This document shows, one piece after another, positions 1-8,827 of a DNA stretch of 64,000 bases. How positions within the stretch are numbered: the first letter of the stretch is position 1; every line of letters starts with the position of its first letter. The notes beneath the pieces are model-generated. The model was given only the letters and a program-made list of their open reading frames with translations. It searched no databases and had not been told where the DNA came from. The position numbers were made by a program, and so were the translations under genes. Origin of the DNA: Collimonas antrihumi (GTDB lineage Bacteria > Pseudomonadota > Gammaproteobacteria > Burkholderiales > Burkholderiaceae_D); NCBI RefSeq assembly GCF_018304965.1, contig NZ_JAGQED010000020.1:23308-87307 (forward strand). Reading direction: 5' to 3'.

Positions 1-1
1 C

Positions 2-3000
2 AAGGTGACCGGCGATACCGTCAGCGGCGGCGCCGGCCCTTGGGTCAAAGTGGCGGGTAGCGTTCTGACAGTCACCGCGATCAATAACACTGGAGACGCG
101 ACGGTGCTGAACCATGCCTACAACGGACCGGCAGCCACCACGGCGCCGTACAACCAGAAATTCATTACGCGCCACTATGGCTTCGGCGCTACGCAGGGCA
201 GCGGATCGGTAACGATTGGCGGCGTCAATGCGTCGGTGCTCTCATGGAGCGATACGCAGATCAAGGTGCTGGCGCCTATGCTGACCTCGGCGCAATCGAG
301 TTGCCCGCTTCAGCAACGCGGCACGCTGCTTCCGGCCACCTGCGGCGAGCTGGTGATCACAGCCGGCAATGGCAAGAAATCGATCGACACGGTTACCGTT
401 ACCATCGGTGGTAACACGCCGAAATACATCAATGGCGAGAATGCCGCGAGCAACGCCATCCAGAGCGCGATAGACAACGCCACCCCGGGCGACATGATCA
501 TCGTCGGCCCAGGCAACTATAACGAAATGTTGCTCATGTGGAAACCGGTCCGGCTGCAAGGTGTCGGCGCTGCCTCGGTGACGGTCAACGCCAACACCCA
601 TCCGTCGGGTAAGATGGATCCGTGGCGGCGTCAGGTCGACTGCCTGTTTGGCGTAGCGCTCAACGGCGGCCTGCTCACATCGACTAACCCCTACGATCCG
701 ACCGGCCAATACACTTGTCCGGCGGCGATGCAGCGCCAGGTGGACCCGATCCCGTTCGAACCAAATATCGGCTGGGACACCAATTTTAATGGCAATCTGG
801 GTGAACTCCTGATAGAACCTACGCTGATGGGAGCGTATGAAGGTGCGGGCATCACGGTGCTGGCAAAAGGCGTACGCGACGTGCTGGTGGGCGGCACCCT
901 GCAACCCGACCCCAACTTCACCGCGAACGGCATCTTCACGCCGCTCACGGCCAGCACCGCGGATTGCACAACCTATCCTAGCAATTTCCTGTGCAACCCG
1001 TCGCGCATCGACGGCATCAGCTTCAACAACAGTTCGCAAGGCGGCGGCGGCATCTTCCTGCATGGCTGGAACCACAACATGGAAATCGCCAACAACCGTG
1101 TGTTCGGCAATTCCGGCACCCTCACCGGCGGTATTGTCGTTGGCCAGGTGGAAGTGCCGGAAGCAACTATCGCTGCGGATGGAGTGACCCAACTGCCATT
1201 CGGCTTCAACAACGCTGTCAACGTGCATCACAACGCGGTCACCTTGAACTCCTCCTACGGCGATGAAATCAACTCCACCACACCGTCGTCGGCCGGTGGC
1301 GTCACTTTCTGTACGGGGGCTGACAACTACCACTTCAACTACAACTGGGTGTGCGGCAACATGAGCAGCGGCGACGGCGGCGGCATGGCGCATTTCGGCT
1401 TCAGCTATAACGGCGACATCTCGCACAACTGGATCCTCTTCAACCAGAGCAACAACCCGACGCTACCGACCTATGGCGGCGGTATCATCGTCCAAGGTGT
1501 CGCTCCGGACGGTACTTTCTGCGAAAACTCGGTGGTTGACGTGGACTGCGCGCCTGAACTGTCCGACGGTGTTGGCCCCGGTATCACGGTTGACAGCAAC
1601 CTGATCATCGGCAATACCGCCGAAAGCGGTAAAGGCGGCGGCTTGCGGCTGCAGAATATCAATGGTACCGAGGTGGCACGCAGTCCAAACAATGCGAATG
1701 CGTGGTATCAAGTTAATGTCACCAACAACATCATTGCGAATAACGTTGCCGGCTGGGCCGGAGGCGGAGTCTCGTTGCAAGATGCCGTGCGCGTCAACTT
1801 GGTCAATAACACCATCGTTTCCAATGACACCACCGCTTCGGCCGGCGTGCTGTTCAATACGGACGCAGCAACTCAGGCCAATGTGGGGCCACCGAACTGC
1901 ACCACAGTCGGCAGCCAGACAACCTGCAGTCCTACCACCACCTCGCAATATGAACCGGCAGGCATGGAAACAGCGCATCACACCACCAACCTGATCACGG
2001 CGTTCACCGTGCCAAGCGTGGCTTGTCCTGCCGGTCTGCCAAATTGCACGACGTTCTCCAACCCGGTGATGACTAACAATCTGTTCTGGCAGAACCGTGC
2101 GTTCTATATCACGGTGGGCGGCCTCGATACGGCGATACAGGGCATGCAAAACCTGGTGACACTGAACCCGACCTTGAACCAGCTTGGCCACAACACGGGC
2201 TATTGCGATCCTCATGCGGTCTACTGGGACATCGGCGCCTTCGGCGACACCGGGCCGGCCAACCATAGCTCCGGATTGACGCTCAGTCCGCAGTACTCGA
2301 TCCTGACTGACGCCGCAGACTATCCGGGGGCAAACAACCTGGGCAGCAATCCAGCCGTGATAAGCCAGTATTGCAATGGTTCGCGGGTACCGCCGGAAGG
2401 TGGCGGCAACGGCTTCGCTGTACCTCCGGGCATCTCCGATGCGGTCTTGCCTAACCCATTGTTCACCTTGATGCCTTCGGCAACGCCGGATGAAGGCAAC
2501 CAGTGGATCAACATGTTCTACGGGCCGCTCTCTCTGTCCAATGCAACCATTGCGTCGGGTGGCGCAGGCTACGGTTTGCCGCTCGGTAACTACGCCATTG
2601 CGGCGGGGTCACCGGCGATTAATACCGGGACGTCGACCAATGCGCCTGCCAAAGACTTCTTTGGCACCACAAGGCCGCAAGGTAGCGGCTTCGATATCGG
2701 CGCGGTCGAGTTTGTGGCAGTCAATACTGCCACCGCGAACGTGACGCCGACTTCGTTGGCATTCGGCAGTACGGTAGCCGGCACTACCAGCGCCGCGCAA
2801 ACTCTGACGCTGCACAACACCGGCGGTGCCATCATGACAGGCATTACTCTGACTTTCACCGGCACCTTTGCCCGGGCGACACCAGGCGGTACCTGCACTA
2901 CGGCCTTGACTGGAGGGGGCACCTGCACGATCAACGTGGTGTTCGCGCCGACAGCAGCGGGTGCCGCGACCGGGTCGCTAGCCATTGCCGCCAACGTCCC

Positions 3001-3421
3001 GGTCTCTGGTTCGCCAGTGCCGCTCACCGGTACCGGCGTCGCTCGCGTGGTCAGCGCAACGCTCAGTCCGACCACGTGGAGCCCGTCTGCTACGCGAGGT
3101 GTGCTGGCAGCAAATGCTCCGCCCCAGACCTTTACCTTGACCAACACCGGTAATGCGCCGCTCACCGGGATCGGGCAAGGAATACTGGGCGGCACTAGCC
3201 CGGCTGACTACGCCGTCGTCAGATTGACGTCGACCTGCGGCCCGGCCACCGGCGGACAACTTTCGGGGGTGACAAGCCTGGCTCCGGGTGCGACTTGCAT
3301 CGTCAATGTGCAATTCCTGCCGCGCACGAGCGACCCGGTCAACAGCGTCAGGAATGCAACGATATCTGTAACCGATCCGGCAGGTACGCAGACATCGACT
3401 TTGACAGGAACGGCTAGATGA
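2..3421 (+). CDS. Large secreted beta-helix protein with IPT/TIG and choice-of-anchor D-like domains (5' truncated)
   Basis: The reading frame is open at the left edge, so the true start and any signal peptide lie outside the window; about 1139 residues are visible. Near visible residues 45-135 there is an IPT/TIG-like immunoglobulin fold (SVTIGGVNASVLSWSDTQIKV). Residues about 145-900 are rich in Gly/Asn with recurring NNxI, GGGI and NNLI turns, as expected of a right-handed parallel beta-helix, closing with FDIGAVEF. The last 230 residues are two Ig-like repeats of choice-of-anchor D/HYDIN type (SLAFGSTVAGTTSAAQTLTL and a diverged copy). The composition, rich in Gly, Thr and Asn, fits an extracellular or surface protein. 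Family members are often adhesins or carbohydrate-active, but no catalytic motif was recognised. It is followed by genes for exported proteins on the same strand. Confidence 0.75.
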   Translation, partial: KVTGDTVSGGAGPWVKVAGSVLTVTAINNTGDATVLNHAYNGPAATTAPYNQKFITRHYGFGATQGSGSVTIGGVNASVLSWSDTQIKVLAPMLTSAQSSCPLQQRGTLLPATCGELVITAGNGKKSIDTVTVTIGGNTPKYINGENAASNAIQSAIDNATPGDMIIVGPGNYNEMLLMWKPVRLQGVGAASVTVNANTHPSGKMDPWRRQVDCLFGVALNGGLLTSTNPYDPTGQYTCPAAMQRQVDPIPFEPNIGWDTNFNGNLGELLIEPTLMGAYEGAGITVLAKGVRDVLVGGTLQPDPNFTANGIFTPLTASTADCTTYPSNFLCNPSRIDGISFNNSSQGGGGIFLHGWNHNMEIANNRVFGNSGTLTGGIVVGQVEVPEATIAADGVTQLPFGFNNAVNVHHNAVTLNSSYGDEINSTTPSSAGGVTFCTGADNYHFNYNWVCGNMSSGDGGGMAHFGFSYNGDISHNWILFNQSNNPTLPTYGGGIIVQGVAPDGTFCENSVVDVDCAPELSDGVGPGITVDSNLIIGNTAESGKGGGLRLQNINGTEVARSPNNANAWYQVNVTNNIIANNVAGWAGGGVSLQDAVRVNLVNNTIVSNDTTASAGVLFNTDAATQANVGPPNCTTVGSQTTCSPTTTSQYEPAGMETAHHTTNLITAFTVPSVACPAGLPNCTTFSNPVMTNNLFWQNRAFYITVGGLDTAIQGMQNLVTLNPTLNQLGHNTGYCDPHAVYWDIGAFGDTGPANHSSGLTLSPQYSILTDAADYPGANNLGSNPAVISQYCNGSRVPPEGGGNGFAVPPGISDAVLPNPLFTLMPSATPDEGNQWINMFYGPLSLSNATIASGGAGYGLPLGNYAIAAGSPAINTGTSTNAPAKDFFGTTRPQGSGFDIGAVEFVAVNTATANVTPTSLAFGSTVAGTTSAAQTLTLHNTGGAIMTGITLTFTGTFARATPGGTCTTALTGGGTCTINVVFAPTAAGAATGSLAIAANVPVSGSPVPLTGTGVARVVSATLSPTTWSPSATRGVLAANAPPQTFTLTNTGNAPLTGIGQGILGGTSPADYAVVRLTSTCGPATGGQLSGVTSLAPGATCIVNVQFLPRTSDPVNSVRNATISVTDPAGTQTSTLTGTAR

Positions 3422-3550
3422 AATTGGTGAAAGGTGATGCTGCTCGCGGGAGGTTCCTGCGGGCAGTCGGGGAATTTTCAGCTGGTGACTTGGGAACGAT
3501 CGACACTCTCGGCCATCGTCGGCGGCAATCTGTTGGGAGGAAGGATTAGC

Positions 3551-3874
3551 ATGAAACTCTATTTACTCGCTTCTTTGTGCGCGTTAGCCAGCTTTTCGCT
3601 GGCGATCGCGGCCGAGTCACCGCTGGATGGATCAACGCTGGCGCAGGTGGATGCCATAGTTGCCCATTGCGGCCAGATCAATCCGGCGGATAGCGCCAGG
3701 TACCAGGATCTGTTGAAACCCGTGATTGCCGACGTGTCTGCCGATGACCTGGCGACTATACGCAAGAGCGAGGTGTATCAGCAGGCTTATGAAACTATTA
3801 CCGCGCAACTCGTGGCAACGAAGAAAGATGACGTGGTTGCAGCATGTGCCGGCGCCATCGCGGCAAATAACTAG
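3551..3874 (+). CDS. Small secreted protein of unknown function
   Basis: The protein has 107 residues. I chose the ATG at 3551 because GGAGGAAGG lies 6-14 bases upstream and the product then begins with a clean signal peptide (MKLYLLASLCALASFSLAIAAES). A longer frame from 3434 has no such signal. The mature part is acidic and mostly helical, with two Cys (AHCGQI, AACAGA) that could form one disulfide. I do not recognise a family. It lies 130 bases after the beta-helix gene and 35 bases before the next exported protein, so it is probably part of the same transcript. Confidence 0.6.
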   Translation: MKLYLLASLCALASFSLAIAAESPLDGSTLAQVDAIVAHCGQINPADSARYQDLLKPVIADVSADDLATIRKSEVYQQAYETITAQLVATKKDDVVAACAGAIAANN

Positions 3875-3909
3875 AGCAGGAATGGCCTGCGTGGCCAACA
3901 GGGAAAAAC

Positions 3910-4437
3910 ATGAACATGTCCGTAGAGACAATGAAATTAGCGACCATGGCGGCGCTGCTGGCGTGTAGCCTGTGGAGCGCTGCGGCCTTGGCTCAATCTA
4001 CGCAGGGACAGCAGACTCCGTCGGCTGCTCCGGGCGCTGCGCGTTCATTGCCGAATAAATCCTCTCCCTATCAGCCGGTAAAGATACCGAAGCACGCCAA
4101 GACCTTCTATGAAGCTTATGGCGGTGTCGACAAACTGACCGTGCGGCGAACCGCATCAGGCAACCTGATTCGCTTCAGTTACCGGATTGTCGACCCCGCC
4201 AGAGCCAAAGCGCTGGGCGAAAAGAATGCGACACCATACATGCTCGGGCAAAGGAGTCATGCCTTGCTGCAAATTCCGGTCATGGATAAAATCGGGCAGC
4301 TGCGGCAGACCGGTACGCCGGAAGTCGGCCAGGAGTACTGGATGGTGTTTTCCAACAAGGGTAATCTGATTAAAGCGGGGGATCGCGTCAATGTGATGAT
4401 CGGTTCCTTTCATTTCGATGGACTGCTGGTTGAATGA
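3910..4437 (+). CDS. Exported protein of unknown function
   Basis: The protein has 175 residues. The N-terminus has a basic stretch and a hydrophobic segment ending in AALAQS, a good signal-peptidase I site near residue 29. The mature protein starts with a Pro/Ser/Gln-rich linker. A compact domain from about residue 60 follows (KTFYEAYGGVDKLTVRRTAS, then FSYRIVDPARAKALGEKNATPYM). The FYEAYGGxxxL phrase resembles openings of LolA-like proteins such as the next two genes, but the remainder does not obviously follow that fold. Function unknown; probably periplasmic. A second in-frame ATG (MKLATMAALL) seven codons downstream is an alternative start. Confidence 0.6.
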   Translation: MNMSVETMKLATMAALLACSLWSAAALAQSTQGQQTPSAAPGAARSLPNKSSPYQPVKIPKHAKTFYEAYGGVDKLTVRRTASGNLIRFSYRIVDPARAKALGEKNATPYMLGQRSHALLQIPVMDKIGQLRQTGTPEVGQEYWMVFSNKGNLIKAGDRVNVMIGSFHFDGLLVE

Positions 4438-4497
4438 TCACCTGCGAGCGATCTGCGGTGGTTGAACTAAGCTAGATAAGCTGAGGAGGATGCACTC

Positions 4498-5331
4498 ATG
4501 AACCGGATTCTCATGCTGGCCTTTGGCCTGGCGTCACTGACGGCCACGCCCGCCACGGTAGTTGCAGCAACCGCAGCCACCAAAGCCGCAGCCACCAAAG
4601 CCGCAGCCACCGATACCGCCCCGGCGGGCCGCTTAAGCGCGGCGCAGATCGTCGAAAGGAATGTGGCGGCGCGCGGCGGCCTGCAAGCCTGGCGCGCGGT
4701 CAACAGCATGAGCATGTCGGGGAAAATCGATGTCGGCGGCAAGCAGGAGACGTCGTTGCCGTTCGTGATGACCATGAAGCGGCCGCACAAGAGCCGCTTC
4801 GAGCTGCGTTTCCAGGAGCAAACCGCAGTCCAGGTCTACGACGGCACGCAAGGCTGGAAGGTTCGGCCCTTCCTGGGCCGCAATGACGTCGAGCCTTACA
4901 CTCCTGCCGAAGCCAAGTCGGCCGCCGCATGGACCGAGCTGGACGGTGCGTTGATTGACTACGTCGCCAAGGGCACTACGGTTGAGTCGCAGGGCATGGA
5001 AGCGGTGGAGGGACATAGCGCCTACAAACTGAAGCTGACCTTGAAAGACCACGTCGAGCGGCACTTGTGGATCGACGCCAAGAGTTTCCTGGAACTGAAA
5101 ATCGATGGCGAACCGCGCAAACTGGATGGCAGGATGCACAACGTCGCCATTTACTACCGCGATTACAAGACTGAAAACGGGCTGACCGTGCCGTACGTCC
5201 TGGAGACGATCGTCACCGGCGCCAAGGCTAGCCACAAGATAAACATTCAGCATGTGACCGTGAATCCACCGACGACTGACGCGATGTTTGCGAAACCGCA
5301 GTTGACCGTAGCCAAGGTATCCAGCCAATAA
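4498..5331 (+). CDS. LolA-like outer-membrane lipoprotein-sorting family protein, copy 1
   Basis: The protein has 277 residues, with GAGGA seven bases before the ATG. A signal peptide (MNRILMLAFGLASLTATPATVVAA) is followed by an Ala/Thr/Lys linker built from a near-perfect 15-bp repeat. The body (from about residue 48, LSAAQIVERNVAARGGLQAW) has the alternating-strand pattern of the LolA/LppX/outer-membrane lipoprotein-sorting fold: an early K/R-rich strand (MKRPHKSRFEL), VQVYDGTQGWKV, and a C-terminal YYRDYKTENGLTVPYVLET strand pair. Such proteins bind lipid or hydrophobic ligands in the periplasm. The next gene encodes a clear paralogue. Confidence 0.75.
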   Translation: MNRILMLAFGLASLTATPATVVAATAATKAAATKAAATDTAPAGRLSAAQIVERNVAARGGLQAWRAVNSMSMSGKIDVGGKQETSLPFVMTMKRPHKSRFELRFQEQTAVQVYDGTQGWKVRPFLGRNDVEPYTPAEAKSAAAWTELDGALIDYVAKGTTVESQGMEAVEGHSAYKLKLTLKDHVERHLWIDAKSFLELKIDGEPRKLDGRMHNVAIYYRDYKTENGLTVPYVLETIVTGAKASHKINIQHVTVNPPTTDAMFAKPQLTVAKVSSQ

Positions 5332-5344
5332 GGGATGGTCGACT

Positions 5345-6214
5345 ATGAACCCGCCTTCAAATCGGATAGCACGGTGGACGTTTTCCGCTTACATTTCGGC
5401 GGGTCTGTTTGCGCTCGCCCTTGCGCAAGAGCCGGCGGTGGCGCAAAGCAGCGAACCAGGTTTGAGCGCGGCGCAGATCGTCGAGAAGAACGCCGCTGCG
5501 AGGGGCGGGGCGGATGCCTGGCGCAAGATCCAGACCATGATCTGGGTCGGGCATGTGGAGAGTGGGAATGTTGCTGTGCCGACTCTGCCATTTGTGCTCG
5601 AGCTGAAACGTCCCAATAAGACGCGTTTTGAAATTACGGTGCTCAATCAGGTATCGGTGCGCGTCTATGACGGCACCCATGGCTGGAAGTTGCGTCCGAA
5701 CCGCAACGGCAAGCCGGATCTGCAGCCCTACACGCCCGACGAGCAGAAATTTGCGCATGAGGAACAGGTCATCGACGGTCCACTCATCGACTACCAGGCC
5801 AAAGGGATTGCCGTCAGCCTGGAAGGGATCGATGACATCGAGGGGCATAAGGCTTATCGGCTGAACGTCAGGTTGCCGTCCGGGGCGAGCCATCGCATGT
5901 GGGTCGATGCCGAGACTTTTTTAGATGTCAAGTATGACCGTGAGACCCGTAGCGCCATGGGCCAGCCGGCGACGATATCGGTGTTTTACCGCAACTATCG
6001 CAGTGTCGAAGGATTGCAGATTCCGGCTGTTATTGAAACCGGAGTGGGCGCGACCCAACCCAGGAATAAGCTTGTGATCGAAAAGATCGCACTTAATCCG
6101 CCTATGGAAGACTGGAGATTCGCCAAACCCGGTACACAGGGACGCAACAATACGGTGTCGATAGGCGCCGATAATTTTCAGGCAGCCCGCGGATCAGGCC
6201 GGCCGGATCGCTAG
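5345..6214 (+). CDS. LolA-like outer-membrane lipoprotein-sorting family protein, copy 2
   Basis: This 289-residue protein is a tandem paralogue of the preceding gene, 13 bases downstream. The same landmarks occur in order: LSAAQIVEKNAAARGGADAW, LPFVLELKRPNKTRFE, VRVYDGTHGWKLRPN, LQPYTPDEQKFA, GPLIDYQAKGI, and YRNYRSVEGLQIPAVIETG near the C-terminus. It has its own signal peptide ending near ALALAQEPAVAQS. The two copies have clearly diverged, which suggests separate ligands or heterodimer-like work rather than a recent duplication. The C-terminus carries an extra Ser/Gly/Arg-rich tail. It ends two bases before the next ATG. Confidence 0.75.
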   Translation: MNPPSNRIARWTFSAYISAGLFALALAQEPAVAQSSEPGLSAAQIVEKNAAARGGADAWRKIQTMIWVGHVESGNVAVPTLPFVLELKRPNKTRFEITVLNQVSVRVYDGTHGWKLRPNRNGKPDLQPYTPDEQKFAHEEQVIDGPLIDYQAKGIAVSLEGIDDIEGHKAYRLNVRLPSGASHRMWVDAETFLDVKYDRETRSAMGQPATISVFYRNYRSVEGLQIPAVIETGVGATQPRNKLVIEKIALNPPMEDWRFAKPGTQGRNNTVSIGADNFQAARGSGRPDR

Positions 6215-6216
6215 CC

Positions 6217-8022
6217 ATGGCTGCCCACCTGCCGAGGACGATGGCGGAGTCCATCTGGCCGACTCCGTGGCTGCGTGACAGCGAAGGCAAGGCAGGAGTA
6301 AGAATATTTCTCCATGACGTGGCTGTTGCGCAAGCACGGCTGCCTGGAGTGTTGGTGCTTGCGCTTTTTTTTGCGCTGCTGTCCGGTGTCAACTCGCTGT
6401 GGGCTGCGCCCCTTGCGGTTGTCCCCGTAAATGAGATCAACAGCGAGGTCAACAGCGCGGTCAACAGCGGCTCGCCCGCAGACGTCGGCGCAGCGATCTT
6501 CCGGCAGGGCATACAGGGTTCGGGTGCGCCGCTTGAAGCTACCCGCGAAGCCGGCGTCCGCCTGCAGGGCGCGGCTGCGGCCTGCATCAATTGCCATCGC
6601 TCGAGCGGCCTTGGCGCCAAAGCCGGCCGCGATACCATTCCGCCGATCACCGGCCGTTATCTGTTCCATCCGCGTGCAAAAAACATGGAGGATCTCGACC
6701 TGCCTTATGTTGACGGTATCCGCGCAGATCGCGAGCCATACACCGATGAAACCATCGCCAGAGCGATCCGCGCCGGTCTCAACTCGGAAGGCAAGCCGCT
6801 CAGTTACCTGATGCCGCAATTCGCGCTGAACGACGCCGACATGGCAGCGCTGATCGCCTATCTGAAGCGTCTCGATCAACATCGGATGCGCGGGGTCGCG
6901 GATACGGTGCTGCACTTTGCCACCATCATTACGCCAGATGCGGACCCGGTGAAACGGCGTGGCATGCTAGACGTGCTGGAACAATATTTTACCGACAAGA
7001 ATGCCTTCCCGCTCGGCGCCACGCCGCCCTTGCGCAGTTCGCGCAGAATGATGTTCATGGTGAATCGGCGCTGGCAGCTGCACGTCTGGGAGCTGAGCGG
7101 TCCGCCTGCAACCTGGGAGGAGCAGCTGAAACAACATCTTGCCGCAGAGCCGGTGTTTGCGGTGGTGTCGGGTTTGGGCGGCAAGACCTGGGCGCCGATC
7201 CATGCATTCTGCGAGCATGAGGCGGTACCTTGTCTCTTTCCGAATGTCGAAGCGCCGGTCGGTAGCGACCGCGACTTCTACTCTTTGTATCTCTCCAAGG
7301 GCGTCTTGCTGGAAGCGGAACTGATCGCGAAAAGAATTCTCGACGCGGGCAACGGCAAGCGGGCGAAGAGTGTGCGCCAGATCTATCGCGCCGGCGACAG
7401 CGGAGAATCGGGAGCCAAGGAACTCGCCATGGCGCTGCAGCATCGTGGCATTGCGGTATCAAGCCGTGTGCTGGCGCCCGGCGAGAGCGTTGCCAAAGCA
7501 TTGCACGGGACCGCAAGCACGGACGCGCTGGTCTTGTGGCTACGCCCCGCTGATATCGCGGCGCTTGCCGGGGCACCGGCGCCGGCAGCTTCGACTGCGG
7601 TGTTCATGTCGGGGCTGATGGGCGGGCTGGAGCACGCGCCGTTGCCGCCGGGCTGGCGCAGCAGTACACGCCTGGCCTATCCGGTCGATCTGCCGGAGCG
7701 CCGGCGTTACCGGGTCGACTACGCTTTCGGCTGGTTCGCGATCCGGCATATTCCGGTGGTGGCGGAGCAGGTGCAGGCGGACACTTACCTTGCCTGCGGC
7801 CTGTTGGCAGAGACGCTGAGCCACATGGTCGATACGTTTGTCGGCGACTATCTGGTCGAGCGTATCGAGGACATGCTGGAACGCAGGATCCTCACCGGCT
7901 ACTATCCGCGCCTGACACTGGCGTCGGGTCAGCGTTTTGCCTCCAAGGGAGGGTATATCGTCCATTTCGCCGAACCTGACGGCGTGCGGCTGGTCGCTGA
8001 CGGCGACTGGACCGTGCCGTAG
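6217..8022 (+). CDS. Cytochrome c fused to a periplasmic-binding-protein-like domain
   Basis: The protein has 601 residues. A hydrophobic segment at about 43-63 (VLVLALFFALLSGVNSLWA) acts as signal or anchor. The preceding 40 residues may not be translated, since no good ribosome site precedes the ATG at 6217 and the start is uncertain. A class I cytochrome c domain follows: CINCH at 123-127 binds heme and LMPQF near residue 200 supplies the distal Met. From about residue 230 to the end there is an alpha/beta region (TIITPDADPVKRRGMLDVLEQYF, FAVVSGLGGKTWAPIHAF, SVRQIYRAGDSGESGAKELA) resembling the branched-chain amino-acid-binding type I periplasmic fold. The fusion suggests a ligand-sensing or ligand-oxidising electron-transfer protein. 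Confidence 0.7.
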   Translation: MAAHLPRTMAESIWPTPWLRDSEGKAGVRIFLHDVAVAQARLPGVLVLALFFALLSGVNSLWAAPLAVVPVNEINSEVNSAVNSGSPADVGAAIFRQGIQGSGAPLEATREAGVRLQGAAAACINCHRSSGLGAKAGRDTIPPITGRYLFHPRAKNMEDLDLPYVDGIRADREPYTDETIARAIRAGLNSEGKPLSYLMPQFALNDADMAALIAYLKRLDQHRMRGVADTVLHFATIITPDADPVKRRGMLDVLEQYFTDKNAFPLGATPPLRSSRRMMFMVNRRWQLHVWELSGPPATWEEQLKQHLAAEPVFAVVSGLGGKTWAPIHAFCEHEAVPCLFPNVEAPVGSDRDFYSLYLSKGVLLEAELIAKRILDAGNGKRAKSVRQIYRAGDSGESGAKELAMALQHRGIAVSSRVLAPGESVAKALHGTASTDALVLWLRPADIAALAGAPAPAASTAVFMSGLMGGLEHAPLPPGWRSSTRLAYPVDLPERRRYRVDYAFGWFAIRHIPVVAEQVQADTYLACGLLAETLSHMVDTFVGDYLVERIEDMLERRILTGYYPRLTLASGQRFASKGGYIVHFAEPDGVRLVADGDWTVP

Positions 8023-8086
8023 CGGCGCGATGAGGTGCAGTCGTATGAAATTGCAGTTCGTTAGTCCAATTTTGGGAGCGATTATC

Positions 8087-8737
8087 ATGAAAACAGTCAT
8101 TAAATCCTTGTCCGGCGCCTTGGTGCTGACGGCCGCCGGGATGATTGCGCCGGCTGCTCTTGCGGCCGCCACTGGCGCGTCGGCTGTAATGGCGGCTGTG
8201 GACGCACCAGATCCGCATGCCCACCATCATCACATGATGTCGGAGATCATGCGCTCGACGGTGGATTACACGTTGCCGCAGGTGTCGCTGGTGCGGGAAG
8301 ATGGCAAAGCGGTGTCGCTCATCAATGAGCTGAATGACGGGCGGCCGGTGATTTTGACCTTTATCTACACCACTTGTACCTCGATCTGCCCCATGATCAG
8401 TCAGACGTTGTCGCAATTGCAGAGCGACCTCGGTAGCGATCGCGACAAAGTGCATATGGTATCGATCTCGATCGATCCTGAGCAGGATACGCCTGCGCGG
8501 CTGCGGGAGTATGCGAAAAAATACGGGGCTGGGCCTGAGTGGCAGCATTACACCGGGACGGTGGCGGCGAGTATCGCGACGCAGCGTGCCTTTGACGTCT
8601 ATCGGGGCGACAAGATGAACCATAATCCGGTGACTCTGCTACGTGCTGCGCCCGGGAAGCCGTGGTTGCGGATCGATGGTTTTGCTACTGTGGCTGAGCT
8701 GCTGGGTGCTTACCACGAGTTGGTGGCGTCGAAATAA
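8087..8737 (+). CDS. SCO1/SenC family copper-binding thioredoxin-fold protein
   Basis: The protein has 216 residues from the ATG at 8087, chosen because GGGAGCG lies just upstream and a signal peptide (MKTVIKSLSGALVLTAAG) follows; an ATG at 8045 is possible. A His-rich stretch HAHHHHMM occurs around residues 44-51. The SCO core shows ILTFIYTTCTSICPMIS with the CxxxC copper ligands, VHMVSISIDPEQDTP, and a His in MNHNPV where the third copper ligand is expected. Family members deliver copper to the CuA site of cytochrome oxidase or act as periplasmic redox chaperones. Placed behind a cytochrome c fusion, it may serve that system. A strong hairpin terminator follows. Confidence 0.85.
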   Translation: MKTVIKSLSGALVLTAAGMIAPAALAAATGASAVMAAVDAPDPHAHHHHMMSEIMRSTVDYTLPQVSLVREDGKAVSLINELNDGRPVILTFIYTTCTSICPMISQTLSQLQSDLGSDRDKVHMVSISIDPEQDTPARLREYAKKYGAGPEWQHYTGTVAASIATQRAFDVYRGDKMNHNPVTLLRAAPGKPWLRIDGFATVAELLGAYHELVASK

Positions 8738-8776
8738 GTTGCTGCAAGGATGGGTTCGGTTAGCCGCGAGTAGTAG

Positions 8777-8807
8777 TTAAAAGGGGGCAGAGTCTGACCC
8801 CTTTTAA
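8777..8807. terminator. Bidirectional hairpin between converging genes
   Basis: TTAAAAGGGG at 8777-8786 is the exact inverse of CCCCTTTTAA at 8798-8807, around the loop GCAGAGTCTGA. It lies between the 3' ends of the SCO gene (+) and the SnoaL gene (-). The GGGGCAGAGT core recurs at the hemY terminator (60589) and, in variant form, around the MITE at 52948. Confidence 0.7.
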
Positions 8808-8827
8808 CGGACCACGAAGTACAAACC

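Noticed and set aside
242..1426. Long open frame of 394 codons on the minus strand
   Set aside because: It lies wholly antisense to the beta-helix gene, has no recognisable motif and a His/Arg-rich composition typical of a reverse frame in GC-rich DNA.
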